A stretch of 28,903 nt of DNA. Source: Chloromonas sp. AAM2. Taxonomy: Eukaryota; Chlorophyta; Chlorophyceae; Chlamydomonadales; Chlamydomonadaceae. How positions within the stretch are numbered: position 1 is the stretch's first letter; each line of letters starts with the position of its first letter. Below the pieces are notes generated by a model. The model saw only the letters and a program-made list of their open reading frames with translations, was not told the origin of the DNA and made no database searches. Positions 9,741 to 20,509 of this stretch are shown here, in pieces. The translations under genes and the position numbers were made by a program. The stretch spans positions 1,090 through 29,992 of the forward strand of contig QAXH01005381.1 in the NCBI GenBank assembly GCA_004335635.1. The letters are read 5' to 3'.

Positions 9741-10130
9741 CTGCAAGCTAGTGTGTGGGTCACTGGGCCAGCGTGAGGCCTGCATCTAGCGTGGCTCGCA
9801 CAGTGCTTGTGGGCCACTTTCACTACCAGCTACATGCCACGGCTAAGGCCGCGGTCACACGGCAATTTGACTTTCAATTTGGGTTCCAATTTGGGGTCAT
9901 AATTTGCCCGTGTGGACCCCAAATTGGGGGTCAAATTGAAATTCGCGGTCACGCGTGAAATTTGCCTGGGCCCAATTTGGGTTCCAATTAGGGCAGTGAA
10001 ATGTTGTCTAGAGGCCCCATGGTGTGCAAACGTGCATGCAAGGTGTAGTTGGATGCATGCATGACCGTTTCTGCCCGTTTGCTCTGATCTGGGTCTGATC
10101 TGGGTACATATGCACCCAGCGTATGTACAG

Positions 10131-10230
10131 CTGATCTACATCACATTTACGCACCCCAGCAGCTGGTCTACATCACATGTACGCACCCCAGCAGCATTGG
10201 CCACAGCATTGGCCACAGCATTGGCCACAG
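10131..10230. repeat. Nested tandem repeats inside the MITE-like element
   Basis: A 32-bp unit is duplicated (10131-10162 and 10163-10194, two differences), followed by three copies of the 12-bp CATTGGCCACAG (10195-10230). Just upstream, CTGATCTGGGT is doubled at 10083-10104. Confidence 0.9.
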
Positions 10231-10268
10231 CAGCAGCAGTGCCACCCTTTATCTTGGGTGAAAGGTGC

Positions 10269-10318
10269 NNNNNNNNNNNNNNNNNNNNNNNNNNNNNNNN
10301 NNNNNNNNNNNNNNNNNN
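10269..10318. other. Assembly gap of 50 N
   Basis: Exactly 50 undetermined bases, bordered on the right by a C run. The round number suggests a gap of unknown true length, so the size of the enclosing element is uncertain. Confidence 0.95.
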
Positions 10319-10471
10319 CCCCCCCCTCCCCTAATTAGCCTTTCAATTGGACCCTCAATTGAAAGTCAAATAGGAGGCCAAATTGGCCGTGTGACCGCAA
10401 AAAAAGGCAGATTGGAACCCAAACTGGAACCCAAATTGGAAGTCAAATTGGTACGTGTGACCGCCCTCTAA

Positions 10472-11336
10472 GCTGCCTTGAACTGGTGTGGCCATGGCTG
10501 TTCAAGCCTTCTGCTCGTTAAGCTTCCGTTTGTCCACTGTGTGGCGCCTGGCCAGCATACCATTATACGCTGCAGCCAACCCTGGCGTGAGCTGCAATGG
10601 AACGAATCAAATGCGTCCCAGGAGGACTCGAACCAAGCCCACTGGTAATTGCACACAGGTTTGCCAGCAGCTGGAGTTGCACAGCAAGCTTGGCTTTTCC
10701 TGCATGTGAGTTCTTTTGCTATCAACTCCTACTGTCGTCTTGATTACTGACAAGAGTGGAACAACAAGCAGCCATGCGCTCGTCCCTCAGCGATATAGAC
10801 AGAAACAACAGCAGCAACTCTTAGCAGAGAAGCAGCACATGAAGACGTCCGTGCGCAGCCACCCAGCGGTGTCACCGTGCATAGAACAGAGACCAGTTGC
10901 CACCACCACAAGGGCTGGCTTGGCCCAAAGCTATAAAACTATGAAAGATGGCGCCGTACGGATGGCAGGCCGTACTAACAGGCACTGGGATGAACTGGCT
11001 TTGATCCAGTCATATGTTAGCGATAACTGGTATTGGCGTAGTCGTACCCGCTGGCGCTTGCACGAATAACGTTTGCACGAAACATAATTTGATCAAATTC
11101 ATCTGTTTCGCTTTGCAAAGTGCATCAGTCTGTCTCGGCTGGGTAGCTGCCCAAGGGTTTGGTTGGCGTCTGGCATGTCAGATTTCTCTTCGTACGATGA
11201 TAAAGGCGCGGTGGCATTCTTCAATTGAAACACAAATACGAAAACTAATGGATAAGTCGTTGGCCGTTTTCAAAAAACCAAACCCTGCAAGGCTATTTTA
11301 TGCTGGCCTGGCTGCAGTTTGCGCTAACAGGGTACC
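10472..11336. other. Upstream region of the cyclin gene
   Basis: No gene recognised between the MITE-like element and the cyclin start. Open frames here lack splice support. An in-frame TAA at 11324-11326 closes the frame just before the proposed cyclin ATG. Upstream, non-coding cyclin exons may lie here. Confidence 0.5.
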
Positions 11337-14211
11337 ATGCGCTGGCAGCTACGTCGCTCCACCATTGCCAAACACCGAATGGAGCAGGACATGGAGGTTC
11401 AGTTCGACATGCGCCAAGGCAAGTTTTTCGGCATGATCCTTACGCCTGCATGCGCTCTGTCGGTGACCAATGCATCACCAAAGCTGTCATGATCATGCCT
11501 GACCAACCAGCCGCCCGTCGCCACCGCAGGAGAAGAGAGTCCTCGTGCCCTCAAGCGTGCAACAGCCAGCGACCTGTGCTCGACAGACTCACCACACAGT
11601 TGTTCGACCAGCTACTGGGACGATCAGGTGCTTATACTGCGCATCACGACATGAAGTGGCGTAGCACCCGCTGAAATTCCTTGCTCAGCCCTTGTTTTTC
11701 CATGCGGCACTCGCAGGCCGAGGATGGTCCTTGCAAGAGAATGCGTGCGCATAGCTTTACCAGCGACTGTAGTTCAGGGATCGAGGTGCGCCACGTCAAT
11801 ATGGGTGGGCGCCGGATTCAAGCAGTGCCATTCTGGGTATAGCACCAATCTTGGGTCGGAACAACGCAGTTACCTTTGCACATTGCTTGGCATGCTATGT
11901 TTCACGCACAGATCTGTAGCATCCCTCAAAAATCCAGATGCTTGCCCGTAACCACTCCGACATCAAATCTAACCTTGCTACTGCCTGCAGCTGTCCACCT
12001 CCGGATCAACAGCAAGCTGCGGCGTGGCGTACAGCAGATTTGGTGAGCGAATGGTCGAGGGAACAAGCGCCACTCATTGTCCTGATTTGAGCGGCCCACT
12101 ACCGGGACTTGACACAGCGTGTGGCTTTGCCCTGGCATCTCCAGGGCACTTCTCAATCGATGCAACCCGGTCTGCATAATCTGATTTCTGTTGCATGGTC
12201 CGACTCTCAACATGACATGAGCCGTTCTCTCTACTGCCGTCCAAGGATGGGCCGTTCCTCTGCTGACTCGTTACATTCCCATGTGTGTCCGCCGGAGAAT
12301 CAGTGCAGCTGTATTGCACTCACTGCTAGTGTCAGGCTGCGCATATGTTTTTCTCATGCAGACTACATTCTTGATGCTTGCCTTGCCGCAGGCCCCGTGC
12401 TTGCCTCACCTGAGGCCGCCCCTTGCTGTGCGCCAGACCAAGAGCCAGCAGACCAGGCAGATCTGGATCACTGGTTTGAGCGGGAAGGATGCCTCACACC
12501 CCAGGGGGTGCTTGCCCAACAGCCTACCCTCACCCCTGCCATGCGTGAGGTCCTTGTGGAGTGGATGTGTGATGTTGTTATCACGTACGGCATGGAGCTG
12601 GAGACTTTCCTGCTGGCCGTCAACTACATGGACAGGTATGTCGTGCCTTTTGTCCCTTCAACTCATGTCCTCAACCGACTCAGCTTGATTCCTAACTAGC
12701 ACTACCCGAGCCATTGTCAACCGTTTGCTTTCATGTACATCGCAGGTACCTGGCTGCTTGCCCCTTGCCCCGGCGTCAGATTCAATTGCTTGGCTGCACA
12801 TGTGTGTGGATTGCTGCCAAGTATGAGGAGGTTGTTCCGCCATCAGCTCAGCAGGTAAGGCTACTTCATCAATATTTTCAGATTAGGCAAGGCGCCTTGC
12901 CTGGTGAGATGACACCTAACCAAGCCATGCAGCTAGGCAAAGCGCGTGGTGAGCATGGAGCTCATGAGGTTGACCTGCATGCCACGTTTTTGAACTCACA
13001 TGCCCTCTGCTCATTCCTGGCATGTGTGGTCTCCTCCCAGGTTCTGGAGATGGCTCGTCGTGCGTACAGCGTGGAAGAGATGGTTGCCATGGAGGGACAG
13101 ATTGTGGACTGCCTCGCCTGGAACTTGGCACCACCCACATCGCTCAAGTTCCTGCACACCTACCTGGTCAGGACGCAGGCAAGTCAGGAAACAGCAGTTA
13201 CGGGTCGGATGTAGCGAGATCACAGGTGGACAGCCCAGGGCCAACTCTTGGCAACTAGGCAAGGGTCAGTCATCTCGCATTCCTTTCACTGGAACACAAC
13301 CCTTCTACGCAGGTGACCTCTCGTGGCGTCCTCATCCTGTCTGAGTGCCTACTGCAGCTGGCCTCCCTTGACGCCAACCTGTGCATGCACGCTCGTCCTT
13401 CGCGTGTTGCCGCTGCTGCCGTGAGCGTGGCACTTGCCGCATATGGCCAGACAGCGGCAATCCCCACAGTTGTGGCAGCTTGCAAATGGGTGGACAGCGC
13501 CGCTTTGGCAAACATGTCACAGGTGTGTGTTGTGGCTTTGTGTGCCGTTGGCTGCAGGCTTTTTGGCCGATTTCTTATGCCGGTTTCACTGCCGCACATG
13601 TCCTTTCACTTGTCATCTTGGTCGCTCATGGTCATTTTTCACTCTTGTTTCACTTGTCATTTTTGCAGGAGCTGTACTCACGCTTCACCCATCTGGTCAG
13701 CCCTGGTGCGCCCCACAACTGCATGATGGCCGCCTATGCCGCACGCCAGCTGGCGCTCTCTCGCAGCACACGCCTGGACGGTGCACTTGTCGACCTCATG
13801 GTACCGCCGACTGCTCCAAACGTTGTGCCTACTCCAGGTGCTGCACCCGCTCCTCCTGCCACCAAGGGCGCCATCAGCTCCACTGTATCATCCATCAGGA
13901 TGGCTATGGCTAATAATGTGGCGACTGCAACACGTGCAGTGATCTCAAGCGCAGCCATCCGTCCTCCACGTCCTGTGCCCACTGCAACTATGGCCGCCGC
14001 CACCCGTGCTGCCACTGCCGCTGCTGCCGCAACACGTGCCGCTCATGCTGCTGGCAATGCTGCTGCAGCTGCCAGTGTAGCCCGTGGCACTGCCTATGCT
14101 GCGAACGTCATGACACGAGCGTCTGCTGCCAGCATGGGCCACTCGTGCTGCGGCCTGGGTGCACCGGCTGCCCCTTCCAACTGGCTGCCGTTCTGCAAGC
14201 TGGGCGTCTAA
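11337..14211 (+). CDS. CYCA: A-type (A/B-family) cyclin, 514 aa, nine exons
   Basis: Regulatory subunit that activates a cyclin-dependent kinase in the nucleus. Exons: 11337-11418, 11530-11627, 11717-11785, 11991-12042, 12392-12635, 12746-12854, 13041-13178, 13313-13522 and 13669-14211; every junction keeps phase. The cyclin box holds MREVLVEW (equivalent of the MRAIL patch), ETFLLAVNYMDRYLA, QIQLLG, AAKYEEVVPP (CDK-contacting Lys) and AMEGQIVDCLAWNLAPPT (matching Glu). As far as I recall human cyclin A2, it aligns without gaps from the box to the second fold (SECLLQLASLD). The second fold ends near ALVDLMVPP. A ~130-residue Ala/Thr/Arg-rich tail follows, unusual for cyclins. The N terminus is short and polar; RWQL at residues 2-5 is only a weak destruction-box candidate. 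Introns 1 and 7 use GC donors. For intron 1, a GT donor at 11461 with an acceptor at 11510 also fits phase. No TGTAA follows the stop closely. Confidence 0.88.
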
Positions 14212-15420
14212 ACGCTAATTTTGTGTGATATGCATCTCCGTTAGCCCCAGATACTACGGTCGAGATATGGTGCCTGCTACGGATTCCACTACAAATGGTG
14301 AGGCTTGGGCCACTGGTAAGCCGGCCTGCCATGCACACAGCGCTCCACCTAGCTTTTTGGCTGTTCAAATGGATGGCTTGTACACTCACGAAGAAACCAT
14401 GGTTGAACTCGTATCCCTTATTCCCTCGTGCCCCCAGAATTCTCCAGGCTGCGTGCATGCACTGAATCACGCCCATGTACCCTCAGGTGCTGAACCAGCC
14501 TGCAAACCTCTCCCCATCGCACTCCCCACATTAGTGACTGTCCCGTATGTCTGATTGTCTGGTCTGTTTTTTGGTTATGCCGTAGTTGTGGTAGATGATG
14601 GTAGATTAGGGTTAGGGCTGGCTTTCTGTAGCAGCTGCCAGTTTGGGTAGATTAGTTTTTGGTCATGTGGCAGCGAGTGTCAAGACACTCCCAGGTCCAC
14701 GAATTGATTTGTCTGGCTGTCCAGTCTGTAGCAGCCCGTGGCCAGTATAGCCTGTTGGCTGGAAGTACGTTTCATCCAGTACACCGTTTCATCCGGTACG
14801 TCCCATTCATACCGTATCTTGGTGCCCTTGTGGCAACACCAGCCACTGGCCCTACTTTTCTTTCTTTGCACGCATGCCATCCAAAATGAGCTGCTCAGGC
14901 GGTATCCAGCGCTGCTCCGAGTTGTGTCGTAGCTACTTGCGTGCACAGTATTCAGACAGGATGGTCACAAACAAGTAGTGTGAGGCTTAGCCAGAGTTAG
15001 TCGTTACCTGTGCACATGCAGCAGGATATTGTCTGTTTGGGTGAGCCCTGTAGGGGCTGTTTGTGGTCACAGTCGTTTATGGTTGATCCTGGATCGGACA
15101 TCCGAGATTGTCCCTGACGTTAGGCTTCACAGGGCTTTCGGAAAGTGGCATGGGTTAGGATTTGTCTTTTCCTCCACTGTTTTTACTCACGTACTCAGGC
15201 AGCAGTACAGCCCCAGTGGTTTCCTGCTTGCTATGCTTCGCTTGTTGAAACAGCTGAACAGCACAAAGACTAGCACAATGCCTTTGGTGACATTTCACCT
15301 CTACCTCGTACGGATCAACACTGTCTCAACTGCCGCCACATGGCTTTCGGATCAAAGTAGATCTCAACTAACACGGTTGTGTGATCACCCACCACTGTGG
15401 ATATGCTCCTCAATAGCTTG

Positions 15421-15450
15421 CCTACGCCCATGCCTACGCCCATGCCTACG
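15421..15450. repeat. 12-bp tandem repeat
   Basis: CCTACGCCCATG repeated 2.5 times (15421-15432, 15433-15444, partial third). Confidence 0.85.
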
Positions 15451-17613
15451 CGCAAGGTGCTATGCCTGGCCGTCCACTCTTTTGTCCTTAAGTTATCTGC
15501 TGTGGCAGTGTTTTGTGCCTCGATTAAGGTCATGTGATTCTCCAATTGAGGCGATACCATCCTTGTGCTATCTTTTATCTTACTTTGATGGCAGTAGGTT
15601 TTATCCCTGGGGCAGGTTTTATCCAGTAGGTTTTATCCAGTAGGTTACGACATGGCACGCAGTAGGTTAGGACCTAATTGCTAGCTGACTTAATTTTCCT
15701 CTCCCATACGGCCGGGGAAATACTTGTGTGTTGAAACCCCCCCTGCCCTTACAATTTGATTAGGCCTATCAACAGTGAGTTGGCCCAAGAGCTTTTCTTG
15801 CCGGATCTCGGCTGATCGTTTCAGTGCCTCGGGCGCAACTGCACTAGGCAAAGTCAATCCATCCTTGGCCCCGTTCAGTAGCTGTATGGTTGACCAATTC
15901 CAAGTAGGTGCTGGACTCGCAGCACTACAGCGTGTGCTGTGAAGGTAGTGTCGTGGCTGCATTCATTTCTTCAAGTGCACAATCTTTCATGCATGAGCCT
16001 GTTAAGGCTTTTCATCCTGGACCTCATCCTTTCCAGGTTCTTTACTCATATCAGCCTTGACTGTTTTGTGCAGATGATGGCTGTGATTGTACGGCCCTGC
16101 AGCCGGTGTTTGAAGGCTCATCCTGAGGTTTGCAGATCTGCTTGTTTGATTGACTTGGCGTGCTCTTCTCAAGGGTCTGATGGGATTCAGTCCCTGATTT
16201 GTTGAAGCGTACAGGCATTGCTACGTTGCCCAATGAGGCTTGCTGTCTGAGTTGCCCACGGTGCCATTGAGCTATTGATCTCGTTCTGATTGCTGGCAGG
16301 CCGCGGTTAATGGTGCTTGCTGTGGTAGACACAGTTACGTTTGATTACCGGACAAAGAATGCTTTCGGACTGGCTTTTGCCACTGAGAAGGGGGGTCCGC
16401 AACTGCTGTACCACACTGTGGCACTGCTTATGCTAAGTTAGCCAGCAGCACATACCTGGTTTAAAAAGCGAAAAAAGATAGCAGCGTTGTGCTTTTGCTT
16501 TGGATTCAAATCAAATGCAGGGATGTCTGACAATCCTGACGTCTTGACGAGCTGGCTGGTTTGCAGCTGATCCTGTTCTTCACTCGGGCGTCTGTCCCTC
16601 AACCTGACTGCGCAGTGGTTAATAATATTGAGCAATAACAAAAAAAGGCAGCAGTAGCGTTAGATTTTGCGCCTGTCTAGTTGTGCTCAGCAGTGCTTGG
16701 CTTTCTCAAGGGCAAGCTCCTGTTGCAGTCACCTGTTTTGTTTGTTGGTTTGCGTGCTTCAATCAACCTCAACCTTTCCCTTTCTTGAGGCTAGAAAACA
16801 GGTTGCCATGAGAGTGCAGTGGAATCAGATTGCTATAGAGCGCTTTTCTGCCTCGAGCTGAGTGAAGCCATGCAGGTGCATGTAGCATGCACGTTTCTTC
16901 ACGCAGCGCCATTGTGATTGCACAGGATCACAATGGTGCAGCATCCCATGGCAGGGTTCCATGATTTCTTGTTCATGAAGGCCATGATGTATGTGCTACT
17001 ACGGTGTTTGAGAGTTTGAGCTGCACTCTTTCTCCACCATGCGATATCACTAGCTATGGACGTAGGAGGCTGTGCTGTCTCTGCTGGGTAGTTGATTACA
17101 CTGACCCAGGGTTTTGCAAGAGTTGAATATAAGAGCAATCCTGCTACCGCTGTGTATTGTGAAACACCAGTCCAGCGCATGCTGTGCGCTCGCCCTGCTC
17201 AATGGACGCTATAGTTGGATAGGAGTCAAGTCCTGTAACTCTAGCAGGTTCTGTTATAGTTATACATGTTGAGGTGGTTGATCAACGTTTGCCTCATGGA
17301 GTGTTTGCAATGATATATAAGCTAGGTCCTGGCTTCAGCACGTGATGTACATACAGACATGTTCCAACTGAAATGTAATACATTTGGTCCCTGTGTCCTG
17401 GCGGTCCTGGCTGGCATCAAGCTGCCACTACTATTGTAAGGGAGATAGAGGCAGCGAGGCTGTGTCAACAGACCCAATTGGTACAGTCACAAGCAGGCTT
17501 GCTTTGTCGTGCACGGCTTGGCAGACCCTGCCAACACATGGCTGTCTCTGCCACGTTGGCAGCTGCTGAAGTCAACTGGCTTCCTTGCACAGCACCACAC
17601 TGAAAACAAAGAT

Positions 17614-17633
17614 GTTTGCCAGTTCTGGGACAA
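17614..17633 (-). repeat. Dispersed 20-bp repeat, copy 2 (inverted)
   Basis: Inverse complement is identical to copy 1 at 8031-8050 over all 20 bp. On the plus strand it reads VCQFWDN inside an open frame of about 65 codons ending at TGA 17650-17652. Confidence 0.85.
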
Positions 17634-17780
17634 TTCTTGTGGCTTGCACTGAAACCAGTGGCAATGTGTTGGTGTCACCTGTCCTGAGTGACTCAGTACG
17701 CATCATGACTTAAGGTCAGTGACATCCTTCCAGTGCTTGCGCATGCTCTTGGACTCAAAACTGCAGTACTGGACACAAAA

Positions 17781-17800
17781 CTGTCCCAGAACTGGCCAAC
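17781..17800 (+). repeat. Dispersed 20-bp repeat, copy 3
   Basis: CTGTCCCAGAACTGGCCAAC, two mismatches from copies 1 and 2. Together with copy 2 it makes an inverted pair about 150 bp apart. On the minus strand it reads VGQFWDS within an open frame. Confidence 0.8.
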
Positions 17801-18364
17801 TTCTTTATTTTTGACACCCATCAAATCATCACTGTCACTCTCAGGCAAGTTGCTGATAACAAGCAAACATGACGAAACATAACAAACATAAACAGATTCC
17901 CTTACTTCGACTGACTGCCAGGGCCGATAATAAGAAAAGGCACCAGAAAAGACTGCCAGAGCTTGCAATCTCTTCGCAGGTGGCAGCCGTATGGTCACCA
18001 TTCGTGATTGATGCACTCTAAAGCAGTGGGGCTTGGTGGCTTGATAACTTGTCGAATTGCTATCATTTGGATAAACTGTGTTGGCCATCGTGGCAAGCCA
18101 TGCTATCTGATATACCCGGGTTGGCACACGAAGACGACGGTTGAGGCTTGGCAAGCGAAGTGATACAATGGCTGCACCTGGCGTTGTTATATTGGATATG
18201 TCGGTCTCAGTGTTGGATTAATTTGCTTTGCCATCATTTGCGGAGGTCATGCCAGCATGGTTGCCACTTTAGGATCGCTTGGCAAAGCTCCTGAGTTGGT
18301 GACAGCCTCTTCCTCTCAAGACAGCTGCTCAGCGTTGCCATTATGGCTTGTATTCCTTGCATGT

Positions 18365-18679
18365 CTACCCGTTGAACACAAATGGCGGCATGCCATCAAC
18401 CTTGCAGATCGCCTTTGTACGCAGGGTTGGCAGGAGGGCGAACCTTTTGGGGAGGAAGGTGACAGCCAAAAACCCTGAGTTGATTACTTACAGACAGTGT
18501 AGGGGTAGGGATGAGTCTTGCCACAAGCTCACACATTTGATTTGGAAGGCCCTCCACGTGGCCGTTCTCACAAAAACGCGAAAGCGCGGGTTGCTTGCAT
18601 TTTGTCCTCGTGACACATCCTGCAGAACTAGCGCGACTTGCAGGACGGCTTCACAAGGAAGTTTGGCCAGGGGCCACAT
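18365..18679 (-). CDS. Possible small two-exon gene, 84 aa, unrecognised
   Basis: Exons on the minus strand: 18679-18535 from an ATG, and 18474-18365 ending in TAG, with a 60-nt GT-AG intron (donor T|GTGTGAGC, acceptor CAACTCAG). Phase 1 joins both into MWPLAKLPCEAVLQVALVLQ..., then NPRFRVFVRTATWRAFQIKW and FLAVTFLPKRFALLPTLRTK, ending KVDGMPPFVFNG. Composition is balanced and basic. No domain is recognised. The ATG lies 82 bp from the divergent ATG at 18762, so the two would share a very short promoter. Alternatively this is 5' leader DNA of the large gene and the frames are chance. Confidence 0.35.
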
Positions 18680-18761
18680 GTTATAGTTGGTGAACGTGAT
18701 GCCCCTTCGTGAACGCTGATCAGTGTGAGGGCAGCAAGGCTCAGGCAGGTCAGCCCGTGCA
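18680..18761. promoter_or_regulatory. 82-bp gap between divergent start codons
   Basis: If the small minus-strand gene is real, both genes must start transcription within or across this gap, so leaders would be very short or overlapping. No clear TATA box is visible. Confidence 0.25.
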
Positions 18762-20478
18762 ATGGCGGAGTCGGAGGCATCCATGGCTGCAGGTCTGGAG
18801 AGTGACAAGGTTGGAAGCGACCCCACGAAAGGCCAACAAGGCCAAGAAGCGGAGCAATGCCTGGAGGAGCAAGACGAGGTGCTGCAGGAGGATGCGCCCA
18901 AATCGCCAACAGTGCCCGAACCACCAGTCCCGGAGGTAGAACTGAACAATGCTAGTTTGGAGGACGATGAGGACTTCGGGGACTTTGACGCTGCACCTGT
19001 GGCAGAACCCAGCGCTACGGGGGAAGAGCACGCAGCCACTGCCTTAGAAGAGGACGAGGATTTTGGAGACTTTGAAGCGCAGTCAGATACTGCGCCCGCC
19101 GTCCGTGCCCCATCCGAGGCACCCCCAGCAAGCAAGGAAGGCGAAACTTTTGACGCTACCATTGCCCGCACATGGGTTGATGCATTTGGTCCGCAGGTGA
19201 GGCTTGACCACAAAAGCATCTGCCACACACCACCTCTGCCCGGCAGGCATGTCGCTTTGAAAGTTTGTCTGCATGTGCGTGCCACAATCCCGCATACTGA
19301 GTATGTTTTACAGCGTCCGAAGAGCAGCATGCCCTTCCATGCATGCACATCCTGGCAACCACTGCATGCCCTGTCATGCATGCACGCCATCGCCTTCGCC
19401 TGTCATGCATGCACGCCATCGCCTGTCATGCATGCACGCCATGTCCTCTCGTGCATGCAAGCCATCATCCCACACACTGCATGCCCTGCCGTACACAGGC
19501 CGATGGTGACGCCCATTCTATCGCCTCCTCAGACCTGGAAACTCTTCTGTCCAGCCAGCTACAGCAGCAGCAGCAACAGCAGCTTCAGGCATCAGAAGCT
19601 GGTGACTCCATCCTGAGCTGTGGAGGCCTGCCACTGGGCAAGGCTAGTGTCAGCTCATTGGGTGCCGATGCACTTGCCTTACCAACCACCTTTACACCAC
19701 CCGTCAGGTACGAGATGTGCACTGGAAATGGGTGCCGCCCTCCACCGTCCTGTGGTGTCTAGAGCACAACGGGTCCACATCCGCTGATGGGGCAGTTGGG
19801 ATGAAAGGGGCGCCCACACTGCTCTGTTTTTATGTGCTTGCATAAGCTTTGCTTGCCCAGCAGCCTCAGGCAGGCCTAAGCGACATTGCTGTGGGTGACT
19901 CCGCGGATGCCATGTAGCAATCATGATGATGGCGATGATGACAGTAGTGGGACCTCTGTCCTGTTGCACACAGGTGCTCTCAGGACCTGTCGTGGCGCAG
20001 TTCCCAGTCTGAGGCAAGGCTGCTCCAGTCGCTGGGGCTGGGCGAGGCGGCAGCCAGGGCAAGACTGGTGGAAGAGGAGGAGGAGAGGGAAAGGGAGAGG
20101 AGGAGGCCCAGTGCTGCGGGGGCAGCAGGTGTGTGGTGTGTGTGCAGAGGTTTGGGGGTGTGTGGTAGAGAGAGGGGAAGCGTTGCATCCTTCGCCCATG
20201 CCCATGTTCACATCAGTGGATCTCACGACAAAGCGACAGTACGAGGACAGGCACTTCAAGACGGAAAATGGAACGGCTGAAACACAATCTGATACACTGT
20301 TGTCTGATGTAAATTGTTTGGTGCACAAGCCTGATCTCAGTGTCTTGTTTGTGGTTGTTCGTTCGCAGCGGGACTCCTCGGTCGCAGTGCTGGCCTCTCC
20401 TCAGGAGGCGCCAGGGCAGAGGGGGTCAAGGTGGGAAGCCACAAGGTGAGCCAGGCAGGCATGTGTGTGAAGCGCGGC

Positions 20479-20509
<31 letters not shown>

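Larger units (their letters stand above)
9844..10471. mobile_element. MITE-like element with multiple terminal inverted repeats, TAA duplication
   Basis: The two ends are inverted copies of about 45 bp. From 9847, and on the opposite strand from 10468, both read GCGGTCACACG followed by CAATTTGACTT, CAATTTGGGTTCCA and TTTGGG, with a 2-bp indel and few mismatches. Both ends are flanked by TAA (9844-9846 and 10469-10471), the target-site duplication typical of PIF/Harbinger elements. Further inside, second copies of the terminal motif occur (9945-9955 and, inverted, 10389-10398), so the arms are foldback-like. There is no transposase frame inside; this would be a non-autonomous element. The centre holds short tandem repeats and an assembly gap. 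Confidence 0.7.
14212..18364. other. 4.1-kb gene-poor stretch
   Basis: No gene supported. It begins with the cyclin 3' UTR. Contents: two TTAGGG units at 14606-14617; three 12-bp units CCTACGCCCATG at 15421-15450; repeated AGGTTTTATCC at about 15597-15645; a 15-bp palindrome AAATGTA-A-TACATTT at 17371-17385; and the inverted pair of the dispersed 20-bp repeat (17614-17633, 17781-17800). A 90-codon minus-strand frame at 15962-15690 (ATG start; contains LTLPSAVAPEALKRSAEIRQ) has protein-like composition but no homology I recognise and no splice partner. Confidence 0.55.

Noticed and set aside
10621..10632. Minus-strand match to a Pol III B box (GGTTCGAGTCC)
   Set aside because: The flanking bases do not form a T-arm stem beyond two pairs and no acceptor stem or full A box is present, so no tRNA gene is supported.
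14606..14617. Two TTAGGG units resembling telomeric repeat
   Set aside because: Only two units, far from any end, with no further copies; expected by chance.
17451..17652. Open frame containing WYSHKQACFVVHGLADPANT, considered as a transposase or hydrolase fragment
   Set aside because: Loose resemblance to both DDE transposases and alpha/beta hydrolases cannot be separated by eye, and there is no second supporting motif. Only the short repeat it contains is reported.
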